DNA of 64,000 nucleotides from Pseudomonadota bacterium (GCA_021845505.1 JAJZVU010000002.1:62001-126000); one strand, 5' to 3'; shown: positions 33,003 to 42,277, counted from the stretch's first letter. The notes: generated from the letters alone by a model not told the origin. Program-made: numbers and translations.

Positions 33003-35684
33003 ATGGACAAGCACTACCTGACGCCGCTGTTCACCCCTTCGTCTATCGTGGTTTTTGCCTGCCCCGACGACGCGCAGGCCGGCAGCGTGGTGCTCGCGGT
33101 GCAACGGGCGCTGCGCGCCGGCGAATTCAAGGGCCGGCTGCAATTCGTCGACCTGCACACCAGCGGCACGCTGGAAGACCTGTCCCACGCCAGCTCGGAC
33201 CTGGCGGTGATCGCGCTTCCCGACGAGCAGGCAGGCGAAGCGCTGGAAGTCGCGGCCCGCATGGGTTGCCGCACCGCGCTGCTGGTGTCGCACGGCATCG
33301 ACGCCGAGCGCGCGCGCGCGTTGCGCGAAATCGCCGATCGCGACGGCGTGCAACTGCTGGGCCCCAACAGCCTGGGCTTCCAGCGCCCGGCCTCGGGTCT
33401 GAACGCCAGCGCCTGCGGGCCGTTGGCCGCCGCCGGGCCGCTCGGGCTGATCTCCCAGTCGGGGGCGCTGTCGGCGTCGATGCTGGACTGGGCGCAGAAG
33501 AACCGGGTGGGCTTTTCCTCGGTCATTTCGGTCGGCCCCTACACCGGGGTGGGTATCTCCGAGGCGCTGGATTTCCTCGCCCACGACCCGCAGACCCACA
33601 GCATCATCCTGTACCTGGAAGGGATCACCAACGCGCGCCGATTCATGAGCTCGCTGCGCACGGCCGCCAACGCCAAGCCGGTGATCGTGCTCAAGGCCGG
33701 CCGCCGGCCCGCGGGCGGCCGCGCGGCGCAGACCCACAGCGCCTCCAGCGTCGGCAGCGACGAGGTGTTCGATTCGGCGCTGCGACGCGCCGGCGCGGTC
33801 CGCGTGGCGTCCTTCGTCGAGCTGTTCTCCGCGGCCAAGTGCCTGGCCTCGCGCTACCGCCCGGTGGGCAAGCGCCTGGCCGTGGTCAGCAACGGCGGCG
33901 GCCCCGGCGTGCTGGCGGCCGACTGGCTGAACGAAATCGGCCTCGAGCTGGCGCAGCTGAGCCCCGACGCGGCCGGCGCGCTGCGCCCGCTGCTGCCGCC
34001 GCGGGCCACGCTGGACGACCTGCTCGACCTGTCGGAGGACGCCACCGCCGAGCACTACCGCAGCGCGCTGCAGGCGGCCGCCCACGACCGGACGGTCGAC
34101 GGGGTGCTGGCGATCCACTCGCCGAAGGCCGGCAGCGACTCCACCGCGGCGGCCGAGGCGGTGGCGTCGCTGCAGCACGGCTTCGGCAAGCCGCTGCTGG
34201 CCTGCTGGATGGGCGACTCCACCGTGGAGGCAGGCCGCGCCGCGCTGCGCGCAGCCGACATCCCGAGCTTTCGCACCCCCGAGGCGGCGGTCGGCGCGTT
34301 CGGCAACATCGCCACCTTCTACCAGAACCAGCAGCTGCTGCAGCAGACCCCCCCGCCGCTGAGCGACCTGGGCGCACCCGACGTGGAATGCGCGCGGCTG
34401 GTCATCGAGAGCGTGCTGGCCGAGCGGCGCCAGGTGCTGAGCGAAATGGAATCGAAGGCGCTGCTGTCGGCGTTCCACATCCCGGTCACCCATGCCGCGC
34501 TGGCGCGCAACGGCACCGAGGCCATGCTCCTCGCCAGCCAGATGGGTTTTCCGGTGGCGCTGAAAATCGACTCGCCGGACATCAGCCACAAGTCCGACGT
34601 CGACGGCGTGGCGCTGAACCTGCAAAGCGGCGCGCAGGTCCGCGACACCTTCGACGAGCTGATGCGCAACGTCGCCAGGCTGCAGCCGCAGGCGCGAATC
34701 CACGGCGTGACCGTGCAGAAGATGGCCAGCGCGCGCCGCGGCCGCGAGGTGTTCATCGGGCTGGTCACCGACGACCCCTTCGGCCCGGTGATCGTGTTCG
34801 GCGCCGGCGGGGTGATGGTCGAGCTGGTGCGCGACCGGGCGATGGAACTGCCCCCGCTGAACCAGTTCCTGGCGCGGCGGCTGATCGAGCGCGCGCGGGT
34901 CGCCGAGACCCTGGGCTCCTGGCGCGGCGCGGCGCCGGCCGACGTGCCGGCGCTGGAGCGCTTGCTGCTGCGGGTGTCGGAAATGGTCTGCGAGCTCCCC
35001 CAGCTGCGGGAAATGGACCTCAACCCGGTGATCGTCGACGAGCACGGCGCGGTAGCCGTCGACGCGCGCATCGTCGTCGGCAACGGCCAGGTCGCGATGT
35101 CCGGCAGCAACGACCGCTACCGCCACCTGGCGATCCTGCCGTACCCGGCGCGTTTCGAGCAGATGCTGCCGCTGCCGGGCGGCGGCGAATACCTGCTGCG
35201 TCCGATCCGCCCCAGCGACGGGGCGATGCTGCAGAAGCTCGTGCAGGGCCTGTCTGCGCAAAGCCGGTACTTCCGCTTCGTGTCGTCTCGGGCCGAGCTG
35301 CCTCCGACCATGCTGGCGCGATTCACCCTCATCGACTACGACCGCGAGATGGCGCTGGTCGCGGTGCTGCGCGAAGACGACCCGGCCGGCCCCGAAGGCG
35401 CGCAGCGCGAGCGCATCATCGGGGTGTCGCGCTACATCACCAACCCCGACCAGACCACCTGCGAGTTCTCGCTGGTCGTCGCCGACGAGTGGAGCGGCAA
35501 GGGAATCGGCTCGCGCCTGATGCAGGGCATCATGGACGTGGCTCGCGAGCGCGGCCTGAAGTTCATCGAGGGCCTGGTGCTGAGCAACAACCCCACGATG
35601 CTCAAGTTGATGCGTCACCTGGGCTTCAGTGTCGAGCCCTTCCCCGAGGACCCGGACTTCCGGCTGGTGCGCCACAGGTTGTGA
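33003..35684 (+). CDS. Pat-type protein lysine acetyltransferase: NDP-forming acyl-CoA synthetase-like domains plus C-terminal GNAT
   Basis: An 893-residue multidomain protein. A CoA-binding Rossmann domain (about 1-130) is followed by succinyl-CoA-ligase-like domains (about 135-460) that keep a His in AQTHSASSVGSDEVFD. An ATP-grasp domain follows (about 470-700, with PVALKIDSPDISHKSDVDGV), then a GNAT domain (about 720-893, with EWSGKGIGSRLMQGIMD). Such proteins acetylate and switch off acetyl-CoA synthetase and other enzymes. Whether the synthetase half is active is unknown. ATG at 33003 is 70 bases from the divergent DUF971 start. Confidence 0.88.
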   Translation: MDKHYLTPLFTPSSIVVFACPDDAQAGSVVLAVQRALRAGEFKGRLQFVDLHTSGTLEDLSHASSDLAVIALPDEQAGEALEVAARMGCRTALLVSHGIDAERARALREIADRDGVQLLGPNSLGFQRPASGLNASACGPLAAAGPLGLISQSGALSASMLDWAQKNRVGFSSVISVGPYTGVGISEALDFLAHDPQTHSIILYLEGITNARRFMSSLRTAANAKPVIVLKAGRRPAGGRAAQTHSASSVGSDEVFDSALRRAGAVRVASFVELFSAAKCLASRYRPVGKRLAVVSNGGGPGVLAADWLNEIGLELAQLSPDAAGALRPLLPPRATLDDLLDLSEDATAEHYRSALQAAAHDRTVDGVLAIHSPKAGSDSTAAAEAVASLQHGFGKPLLACWMGDSTVEAGRAALRAADIPSFRTPEAAVGAFGNIATFYQNQQLLQQTPPPLSDLGAPDVECARLVIESVLAERRQVLSEMESKALLSAFHIPVTHAALARNGTEAMLLASQMGFPVALKIDSPDISHKSDVDGVALNLQSGAQVRDTFDELMRNVARLQPQARIHGVTVQKMASARRGREVFIGLVTDDPFGPVIVFGAGGVMVELVRDRAMELPPLNQFLARRLIERARVAETLGSWRGAAPADVPALERLLLRVSEMVCELPQLREMDLNPVIVDEHGAVAVDARIVVGNGQVAMSGSNDRYRHLAILPYPARFEQMLPLPGGGEYLLRPIRPSDGAMLQKLVQGLSAQSRYFRFVSSRAELPPTMLARFTLIDYDREMALVAVLREDDPAGPEGAQRERIIGVSRYITNPDQTTCEFSLVVADEWSGKGIGSRLMQGIMDVARERGLKFIEGLVLSNNPTMLKLMRHLGFSVEPFPEDPDFRLVRHRL

Positions 35685-35688
35685 GTGT

Positions 35689-35889
35689 GAGTGCCCCCAG
35701 GCCCGGGCTGCGCCCGGACCGCCCCCCGCGGGGGCCAAGGAAACTTGGGGCGGCCCTGCGTTTCCTTGGGTGAGTGCCCCCAGGCCCGGGCTGCGCCCGG
35801 ACCGCCCCCCGCGGGGGCCAAGGAAACTTGGGGCGGCCCTGCGTTTCCTTGGGTGAGCGCCCCCAGGCCCGGGCTGCGCCCGGACCGCC
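35689..35889. repeat. 83-bp tandem repeat, two full copies plus a 35-bp partial
   Basis: Copies at 35689-35771 and 35772-35854 are identical. The third (35855-35889) repeats the first 35 bases with one mismatch. Each unit contains three self-complementary parts: a CCCGGGC/GCCCGG stem, CCCCCGCGGGGG, and CCAAGGAAAC/GTTTCCTTGG around 15 bases. The repeat fills the whole gap between two convergent genes, so it may serve as a two-way terminator or be a mobile repetitive element. Confidence 0.92.
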
Positions 35890-37218
35890 TCACTCCATGC
35901 GATTGACCCGCAGCGGGGCGAGCCAGGCCACGCCCAGGTACAGCAGCGCCAGCGCCGCGCTGGCCAGCGCCAGCACCAGCGGCAGGTCGCGCGAAAACCT
36001 CGACAGCAGCGACACGACCACCGGCATCGAGCCGCCGAGCGCGAAGCCGGTGTTCCACGACAGCGCGGTGCCGCTGGAGCGCAGCGAGGTGGGAAACCGC
36101 TCGTTGAGCACGATCAGCAGCGGCGCGTAGCACAAGGTGCCGACCCCGCTGAGCAGCGCCGCATCCAGGGTGATCGCCGCCGGCGATCCGGCCCGCACCA
36201 GCGCGTGGTACAGCAGCGGCAGCAGTCCCAGCGCGGCGGCGCCGTACAGCAGCATCGCCCGGCGCCGCCCGAGCATGTCGCTGAGCTGGCCCGCCAGCAC
36301 CGAACACCCGATGACCGCCAGCGCCGACAGGCTCAGCGTGCGGCCCAGCGCGGCCGGCGGCAGGTGCTTGAGCAGCTTGAGCAGGCTGGGCAGGTAGCCC
36401 GAGCTCAGGTAGGACAGCCCGCCGCCGGCGGTGGTCAGCAGCACGCAGGCGACGACCGCCGGGCCCAGCCCGGCCAGTCGCTGCGGCGCCGGCGCGTCGC
36501 CGGCGGGCTGCTCCCGGCCGGCGCGCCGCGCGTTCTCCCACAGAGGCGATTCGTGCAGCCGGGTGAACACCAGCAGCCCGAGCAGCGAGCTCAGCAGCCC
36601 GCTGAAAAACATCAGCCGCCATCCCCACTGGCGGAACTGCTGCGGGCTGCAGATCGAGGTCACGACGAGGAACACCAGCGAGGCCAGCAACTTGCCCACC
36701 CCGGAGCCGCCCCCCGAGATGATTCCCGAGGCCAGCCCGCGGTGCCGGCGATCGACGGACTCGGTGCCCAGCGTGTGGGTGGAAGCCACCATGCCCCCCA
36801 TGAACACCCCCTGCAGCAGGCGCAGCGCGACAAACAGCACGGTGGCCGCGGCGCCGATCGACTCCACTCCGGGCAGGCAACCCATCAGCGCGGTCGCGAC
36901 CCCGACCCCGGTGGCCGCGGCGACCATCGCGCCTCGGCGGCCGTTGCGGTCGGCGTAGCGCCCGAACGCGTAGCCGCCGACCGGCCGCATCACCAGCGTG
37001 GCGGTGAAGGCCGCGTACACCCCGGCCAGCGACAGCATCTGGTGCCGCGAGGGAAAGAACACCCGCGCCAGGATCGGAGCGACGTACAGCAGGATGAACA
37101 GATCGAACAGGTCGAAGGCCCAGCCCAGCGCCGAGAACGCGATCGCCGCGAAGGCCTGCGGCTGGCTCAACGCAGCGCTCGGGTCCGGCGCGACGGCGGC
37201 GGCTGGCTCGGCCTTCAT
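35890..37218 (-). CDS. MFS transporter, metabolite:H+ symporter type
   Basis: A 442-residue major facilitator with about 12 membrane segments. The MFS loop 2-3 signature appears as GRYADRNGRRGAM after GGYAFG, and the first helix FDLFDLFILLYVAPIL carries the acidic residues typical of the sugar-acid/dicarboxylate symporter families. A cytosolic loop sits near residues 225-260. It lies just downstream of the GntR regulator and opposite the CoA-ester genes, so it probably imports the substrate of that pathway. The substrate is not known. Confidence 0.85.
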   Translation of the reverse strand: MKAEPAAAVAPDPSAALSQPQAFAAIAFSALGWAFDLFDLFILLYVAPILARVFFPSRHQMLSLAGVYAAFTATLVMRPVGGYAFGRYADRNGRRGAMVAAATGVGVATALMGCLPGVESIGAAATVLFVALRLLQGVFMGGMVASTHTLGTESVDRRHRGLASGIISGGGSGVGKLLASLVFLVVTSICSPQQFRQWGWRLMFFSGLLSSLLGLLVFTRLHESPLWENARRAGREQPAGDAPAPQRLAGLGPAVVACVLLTTAGGGLSYLSSGYLPSLLKLLKHLPPAALGRTLSLSALAVIGCSVLAGQLSDMLGRRRAMLLYGAAALGLLPLLYHALVRAGSPAAITLDAALLSGVGTLCYAPLLIVLNERFPTSLRSSGTALSWNTGFALGGSMPVVVSLLSRFSRDLPLVLALASAALALLYLGVAWLAPLRVNRME

Positions 37219-37224
37219 CGGTGC

Positions 37225-38004
37225 TCAGTCGGCGCGGTGCGGCTCGATGGACCCGAGGTGGTTGGCGTCGAGCTCCATGTGGAGTTCGAAACGCCGCGCC
37301 GGCGCGAGCACCTCCAGGTATTCCACCGGCCGCAGTCGGGCATCGCAATGCAACCGGCGGATCAACAGCAGCGGCTCGCCGACCTCCACGTGCAGCGCGC
37401 GCGCCACCGTGGGATCGGCCACGCTCGCGCCGACGGTCTGCCTGCCCGAGCGCAGTTCGATTCCCGCCTGCTCGAACAGTTCGAGCAGCGGACGGCTGCG
37501 CAGCGCCGAGGCGTCCAGCCTGTCGGCCACCGCGCGCGGCAGGTAGGTGACCACATGCAGCAGCGGCTCGCCGCCGACCGAGCGAACCCGCACGATGCGC
37601 TGCAGGCTCGATTCGCCGCCGAACACATCGCGCAAGCCCGGCGGCACGCCCACGTCCTCGACACCCAGCAGCCGCACCGTGGTTCCGCGGCCGATTTCCC
37701 GCACATGCCGCAGCACGTCGGCCATCGAAGCCCGCACGGTGGTGTGCGCGGGCTGTGCCTGGGCGACATAGGTGCCCAGGCCGCGACGCTTTTCGACCAG
37801 GCCCTCGCGCTGCAGGTTGGCCATCGCGGTGCGCACGGTCACGCGGGCGACCCCGAAGCTTTGCGCAAGCTCCTGTTCGCCGGGCAGCGGCTCGCCGGGC
37901 GTGCACTTGCCCGAGACGATCCATTGGCGGATCACCGTGTACACCTGGAAATACAGCGGCGCGCCACGCTGCCTTGCCGGGCGGTGTTCGACCAGGGATT
38001 TCAA
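37225..38004 (-). CDS. GntR-family regulator, HutC subfamily (UTRA domain)
   Basis: A 259-residue repressor or activator. Its N-terminal winged helix has GAPLYFQVYTVIRQWIVSG, PGEQELAQSFGVARVTVRTA and the wing LVEKRRGLGTYVA. The C-terminal UTRA ligand domain spans about 95-255. TTG at 38004 is proposed as start because GGAG lies seven bases upstream and the length becomes normal; an ATG at 38172 is in frame but adds 56 unconserved residues and overlaps the divergent gene. The MFS gene follows six bases after its stop. It likely controls the neighbouring catabolic genes. Confidence 0.82.
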   Translation of the reverse strand: MKSLVEHRPARQRGAPLYFQVYTVIRQWIVSGKCTPGEPLPGEQELAQSFGVARVTVRTAMANLQREGLVEKRRGLGTYVAQAQPAHTTVRASMADVLRHVREIGRGTTVRLLGVEDVGVPPGLRDVFGGESSLQRIVRVRSVGGEPLLHVVTYLPRAVADRLDASALRSRPLLELFEQAGIELRSGRQTVGASVADPTVARALHVEVGEPLLLIRRLHCDARLRPVEYLEVLAPARRFELHMELDANHLGSIEPHRAD

Positions 38005-38130
38005 CTCGGGGCTCCGGGCAGGGACATTCGCGGGAGCGGCGGCACCGGCCGGCGGCCAGCGCACGCCGGGGCGGTCGGCTGCGCCGATGATATCGTCCCG
38101 CTCTGCTGGCGGCCGCGGGCCGCGGCGTTT

Positions 38131-38152
38131 AACATCCGGTTGTCCCGATGTT
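38131..38152. promoter_or_regulatory. Inverted repeat between gntR and caiB genes (possible operator)
   Basis: AACATC and GATGTT are separated by ten bases in the space between the divergent regulator and CoA-transferase genes. The position suits a GntR-family site controlling both. The short arms make chance occurrence possible. Confidence 0.3.
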
Positions 38153-38183
38153 GGACCCACCGATCCCAGCAAGGAAGCAGGTC

Positions 38184-39323
38184 TTGACCAGCGCGGTACC
38201 CGATTCGCTGCCCCTGGCCGGCCACCTGGTGGTCGAGCTGGGCCACAGCGTGGCCGCGCCGTACGCCGGGCAGATCCTCGCCGACCTGGGCGCCGAGGTG
38301 ATCAAGGTGGAAAAGCCTGCCGGCGACGATGCCCGCCACTGGGGGCCGCCTTTTGTCGACGGCGCCTCGGCGACCTTCCAGAGCCTCAACCGCGGCAAGC
38401 GCTCGCTGGTGCTGGATCTGCGCAAGCCCGAGGACCTGCTCGCGCTGAATCGCCTGATCGATGAGCGCGCCGACGTGGTGCTGCAGAACATGCGGCCGGG
38501 CCAAGTCGAGCGCCTGCGCCTGGACTGCGCCACCTTGCGCGCGCGCAAGCCGCAACTGGTGTATTGCAACCTCGGCGCCTTCGGCGCGCCCGGCCCGCTG
38601 GCCGATCGCCCGGGCTACGACCCGCTGATGCAGGCCTTCAGCGGGATCATGAGCGTGGTCGGCGAACCCGGCGGCGCCCCGGTGCGCGTCGGGCCGTCGA
38701 TCGTCGACATGGGCTCGGGCATGTGGGCGGCGCTGGGGATCGTCTGCCTGCTGCTGCGCAGGCGCGCCAGCGGAGTCGGCGGGGTGGTCGACGTCTCGCT
38801 GTTCGAAACCGCAGCCGCCTGGATGAGCATCTACGCGGCCCAGTACCAGGCGGCCGGCACGGTGCCCGGCAAGAACGGTTCGGGCCAGGCCGGAATCGTG
38901 CCCTACCGCGCCTACCGTACAGCCGACGGCGACCTGGTCGTCGCCGCCGGCAACAACGAGCTGTTCGCTCGCCTGTGCCGGCTGCTCGGCCGCGACGAAT
39001 GGCTGCGCGACCCGCGTTTCGCCGACAACCCGGCGCGGGTGGACCATGCCGACGCCCTCTACGCGATGCTCGAGCAGCACTTCGCGAGTCGCGGCAACGC
39101 GCAATGGATCGAACTGCTCGACGCCGCCGGAATTCCCTGCGCGCCGGTGCAGGACGTGCGCGGCATGCTCGAGCACCCGCAGACCGCGGCGCTCGGCCTG
39201 CTGCAGCGACCCGCGGGCGGCACCCTCGCGCTGGTCGGACTGCCGCTGCGACTCGACGGCGCGCGCCCGGCGCCGCGCGGCGCCTCGCCCGCGCTGGGAG
39301 ACATGAACCCGCAGCTGCCATGA
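38184..39323 (+). CDS. CaiB/BaiF-type (class III) CoA-transferase
   Basis: Moves CoA between carboxylic acids through an aspartyl-CoA intermediate. The protein (379 residues from the proposed start) shows VVELGHSVAAPYAGQILADLGAEVIKVE and the probable catalytic Asp in VGPSIVDMGSGMWAAL, about residue 175. TTG at 38184 is proposed because AAGGAAG precedes it by six bases; ATG at 38148 adds 12 residues and falls inside an inverted repeat. Its stop overlaps the enoyl-CoA hydratase start. It probably activates the pathway substrate. Succinyl-CoA is a likely donor by family analogy. Confidence 0.85.
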   Translation: MTSAVPDSLPLAGHLVVELGHSVAAPYAGQILADLGAEVIKVEKPAGDDARHWGPPFVDGASATFQSLNRGKRSLVLDLRKPEDLLALNRLIDERADVVLQNMRPGQVERLRLDCATLRARKPQLVYCNLGAFGAPGPLADRPGYDPLMQAFSGIMSVVGEPGGAPVRVGPSIVDMGSGMWAALGIVCLLLRRRASGVGGVVDVSLFETAAAWMSIYAAQYQAAGTVPGKNGSGQAGIVPYRAYRTADGDLVVAAGNNELFARLCRLLGRDEWLRDPRFADNPARVDHADALYAMLEQHFASRGNAQWIELLDAAGIPCAPVQDVRGMLEHPQTAALGLLQRPAGGTLALVGLPLRLDGARPAPRGASPALGDMNPQLP

Positions 39324-40117
39324 ACCTGCCCGACTACCAGACCCTGCGACTCGCTCCCGCGCAACCCCACCTGCTGGTGGTCACGCTGCATCGGCCTCAG
39401 GTGCTCAACGCCATCGACACCCGCATGGGCCGCGAGCTGCTCGACTTGTGGACCCGGCTGGCCGACGAGGCGGCCGATCTGCGTTGCGTGGTGCTCACCG
39501 GCGCCGGCGAGCGCGCGTTCTGCGCCGGTGGCGACCTCAAGGAACGCCACGGCATGACCGACGAGGCCTGGCGACGCCAGCACGAAATCTTCGAGCGGGC
39601 CTTTTCCGCGCTGCTCGACCTGCCGCTGCCGGTGATCGCGGCGGTCAACGGCCACGCCTACGGCGGTGGCCTGGAGACGGCGCTGGCCTGCGACTTCGTC
39701 TACGCGTCGCGCAACGCCCGCTTCGCCCTTTCCGAGGTACGGCTGGGCATCATGCCGGGCAGCGGCGGTACGCAGACCCTGGCGCGCGCGGTGGGCGAGC
39801 GGCGCGCCAAGGAGCTGATCCTGCGCGCCCAGGCCTTCGACGCCGAGCAGGCGCTGCGCTGGGGGCTGGTGAACCACGTCAGCGAGCCCGGCCGCGTGCT
39901 CGACGACGCGCTGGCCAGCGCGGCGGACATCGCCGCCAACGGGCCGCTGGCGGTGCGGCAGGCGAAAAAGTCCATCCACTTCGGGCTGCAGTCCGACCTG
40001 CGCACCGGCTTGCGGCTGGAGATCGAGGCCTACAACCGGCTGGTCGGCTCCGCGGACCGCCACGAGGGGGTCCGCGCGTTCAACGAAAAGCGCCCTCCCC
40101 GGTTCGAGGGCCGCTGA
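39320..40117 (+). CDS. Enoyl-CoA hydratase/isomerase family protein
   Basis: A 265-residue crotonase-fold enzyme. The oxyanion-hole segments are FCAGGDLKERHG and GHAYGGGLETALACDF, and the second catalytic acid region is LSEVRLGIMPGSGGTQ. These match hydratases of the methylglutaconyl-CoA/enoyl-CoA type. ATG overlaps the CaiB stop (ATGA) and HMG-CoA-lyase follows two bases after its stop. In this setting it would hydrate an unsaturated CoA ester to a beta-hydroxyacyl-CoA. Confidence 0.88.
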   Translation: MNLPDYQTLRLAPAQPHLLVVTLHRPQVLNAIDTRMGRELLDLWTRLADEAADLRCVVLTGAGERAFCAGGDLKERHGMTDEAWRRQHEIFERAFSALLDLPLPVIAAVNGHAYGGGLETALACDFVYASRNARFALSEVRLGIMPGSGGTQTLARAVGERRAKELILRAQAFDAEQALRWGLVNHVSEPGRVLDDALASAADIAANGPLAVRQAKKSIHFGLQSDLRTGLRLEIEAYNRLVGSADRHEGVRAFNEKRPPRFEGR

Positions 40118-40119
40118 AC

Positions 40120-41070
40120 ATGCAGCCCGCGCTCGACGTGCAGGTGCGCGAGGTCGGGCTGCGCGACGGCCTGCAGGCGGTGGCCGCGCCGCTGGCCACG
40201 TCGGCCAAGCTGGCGTGGATCCGCGCCGAGGCCGAGGCCGGAGTGCGGGAGATCGAGGTCACGTCCTTCGTTCCGGCCAGGCTGCTGCCGCAGTTCGCCG
40301 ACGCCGAGGAGGTGGTCGCGCAGGCGCTGCGGCTCGGCGGCCTGCAGGTCGTCGCGCTGGTTCCCAACCTGCGCGGCGCCGAGCGCGCGCTGGCGCTGGG
40401 AGTGCCCAAGCTGGACTACGTGGTGTCGGTCAGCCGGACCCACAACCTGAGGAACGTGCGCCGCGAGCGCGAGGCCTCGCTGGAGGACTTCCGGCGCATC
40501 GTCCAGGCGCGCGACGCCGCCGGACGCCATCACACCACCACGCTGGCGGCCGGCCTGTCGACCGCGCTGGGCTGCAGCTACGAGGGCCGCATCGCGGTCG
40601 ACGAGGTGCGCCGCTGCGCGGCCTTCCTGGCCGAGGCGGGGGCGCAGGAGATCCTGGTCGCCGACACCGTGGGCTACGGCGACCCCCGGCAGGTTCGCGA
40701 AGTCCTGCGCGGCGTGCTCGCCGAGGTCGCCGGCATCCCGGTGGCCGCGCATTTCCACGACACCCGCGGCCTCGGCCTGGCCAATGTGCTGGCCGCGCTG
40801 GACTGCGGGATCAGCCGTTTCGACGCCAGCCTGGGCGGGCTCGGCGGCTGCCCCTTCGCCCCCGGAGCCAGCGGCAACATCGTCATGGAGGACCTGGTGT
40901 TCATGCTCGAGTCCATGGGACTGCGCACCGGGGTCGACCTCGAGCGCCTGCTGGCCGTGCGCGAGCTGGCGGCGCGGCACCTGGGCGCCGACCAGATGCA
41001 CGGCGCGCTGGCCAGCGCCGGCCTGCCGCGCCACTACCGGGGCGCCGGCGACGGCGCCCGCCCCCACTGA
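40120..41070 (+). CDS. Hydroxymethylglutaryl-CoA lyase-type enzyme
   Basis: A 316-residue TIM-barrel lyase of the HMGL-like family. It has the catalytic Arg-Asp in REVGLRDGLQ, the metal histidines in AAHFHDTRGLGLAN and the HMGL signature with cysteine in GLGGCPFAPGASGN. It should cleave a 3-hydroxy-3-methyl-dicarboxyl-CoA such as HMG-CoA into acetyl-CoA and a keto acid. Being right after an enoyl-CoA hydratase supports this. A related substrate such as citramalyl-CoA cannot be ruled out. Confidence 0.88.
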   Translation: MQPALDVQVREVGLRDGLQAVAAPLATSAKLAWIRAEAEAGVREIEVTSFVPARLLPQFADAEEVVAQALRLGGLQVVALVPNLRGAERALALGVPKLDYVVSVSRTHNLRNVRREREASLEDFRRIVQARDAAGRHHTTTLAAGLSTALGCSYEGRIAVDEVRRCAAFLAEAGAQEILVADTVGYGDPRQVREVLRGVLAEVAGIPVAAHFHDTRGLGLANVLAALDCGISRFDASLGGLGGCPFAPGASGNIVMEDLVFMLESMGLRTGVDLERLLAVRELAARHLGADQMHGALASAGLPRHYRGAGDGARPH

Positions 41071-41082
41071 AACGCTTCGCCG

Positions 41083-42267
41083 ATGAACGACCACCCCGCA
41101 AACCCCAGCCTGGCGCTGGGCGAAGACTATCCCGAGATCCGCGACAGCGTGCGGCGCATCTGCGCCGACTTCCCGGGCGCCTACTGGCGCGAACTCGACG
41201 AGCGCCGCGGCTACCCCAGCGAGTTCGTGCAGGCGCTGACCGCGGCCGGCTTCCTGTCGGCGCTGATCCCCGAGGAATACGGCGGCAGCGGACTGCCGCT
41301 GCGCGCGGCCGGCGTGGTGCTCGAGGAGATCCACGCCTCGGGGGGCAACGCCGCGGCCGCGCATGCGCAGATGTACACCATGGGCACGCTGCTGCGCCAC
41401 GGCAGCGCCGAGCAGAAGCGCGACTACCTGCCGGCCATCGCCAGCGGGCAGCTGCGCCTGCAGGCCTTCGGGGTCACCGAGCCGGTATCGGGCACCGACA
41501 CCACCCGGCTGCGCACCCGCGCCGTGCGCGAAGGCGACAGTTACGTGGTCAACGGGCAGAAGATCTGGACCTCGCGCGCGCTGTATTCGGACCTCATGCT
41601 GCTGCTGGTGCGCACCACCCCGCTGGAGCAGGTGGCCAGGCGTACCGAGGGGCTGTCGGTGCTGCTGGTCGACATGCGCGAAGCGGTGGGGCGCGGCATG
41701 ACCATCCGCCCGATCAAGGCGATGGTCAACCACAACACCACCGAGGTGTTCTTCGACAACCTGCGCGTCCCGGCGGCCAACCTGATCGGCGCCGAGGGCG
41801 CCGGCCTGCGCTGCATCCTGGACGGCATGAACGCCGAGCGCATCCTGATCTCCCACGAGTCGCTGGGCGACGCCAGGTGGTTCATCCGGACCGCGGTGCG
41901 CTATGCCAACGAACGCGTGGTGTTCGACCGCCCGATCGGCAAGAACCAGGGCATCCAGTTCCCGCTGGCGCGTGCCTACGCGCAGACCCAGGCCGCCGAG
42001 CTGATGCTGCGCAAGGCGGCCGCGCTGTTCGACGCGGCGCAACCCTGCGGCGAGCAGGCCAACCTGTCCAAGCTGCTGACCGCCGAAGCCGCGTGGGAGG
42101 CCGCCGAGGCGTGCATGCAGACCCACGGCGGCTTCGCCTACGCCTGCGAATACGACATCGAGCGCAAGTGGCGCGAGGCGCGGGTGCAGCGCACCGCGCC
42201 GATCTCGACCAACCTGATCCTGTCCTATATCGCCGAGCACGTGCTCGGGCTGCCCCGCTCGTACTGA
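41083..42267 (+). CDS. Acyl-CoA dehydrogenase family protein
   Basis: A 394-residue flavoprotein that introduces an alpha-beta double bond in an acyl-CoA. It has the FAD/substrate segment FGVTEPVSGTDTTRL, IWTSRALYSDLMLL and the C-terminal THGGFAYACEYDIERKWREA. The usual C-terminal catalytic Glu (YEGT motif) is absent; the region reads QRTAPISTN. Glu252 in MNAERILIS stands where isovaleryl- and long-chain acyl-CoA dehydrogenases place their base. It lies 12 bases after the lyase gene, in the same operon. Confidence 0.88.
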   Translation: MNDHPANPSLALGEDYPEIRDSVRRICADFPGAYWRELDERRGYPSEFVQALTAAGFLSALIPEEYGGSGLPLRAAGVVLEEIHASGGNAAAAHAQMYTMGTLLRHGSAEQKRDYLPAIASGQLRLQAFGVTEPVSGTDTTRLRTRAVREGDSYVVNGQKIWTSRALYSDLMLLLVRTTPLEQVARRTEGLSVLLVDMREAVGRGMTIRPIKAMVNHNTTEVFFDNLRVPAANLIGAEGAGLRCILDGMNAERILISHESLGDARWFIRTAVRYANERVVFDRPIGKNQGIQFPLARAYAQTQAAELMLRKAAALFDAAQPCGEQANLSKLLTAEAAWEAAEACMQTHGGFAYACEYDIERKWREARVQRTAPISTNLILSYIAEHVLGLPRSY

Positions 42268-42277
42268 AGGCGCGGCG

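Noticed and set aside
35629-35906. Short frames repeated within the 83-bp units
   Set aside because: They have near-identical Pro/Gly-rich products only because the DNA is repeated; there are no ribosome sites.
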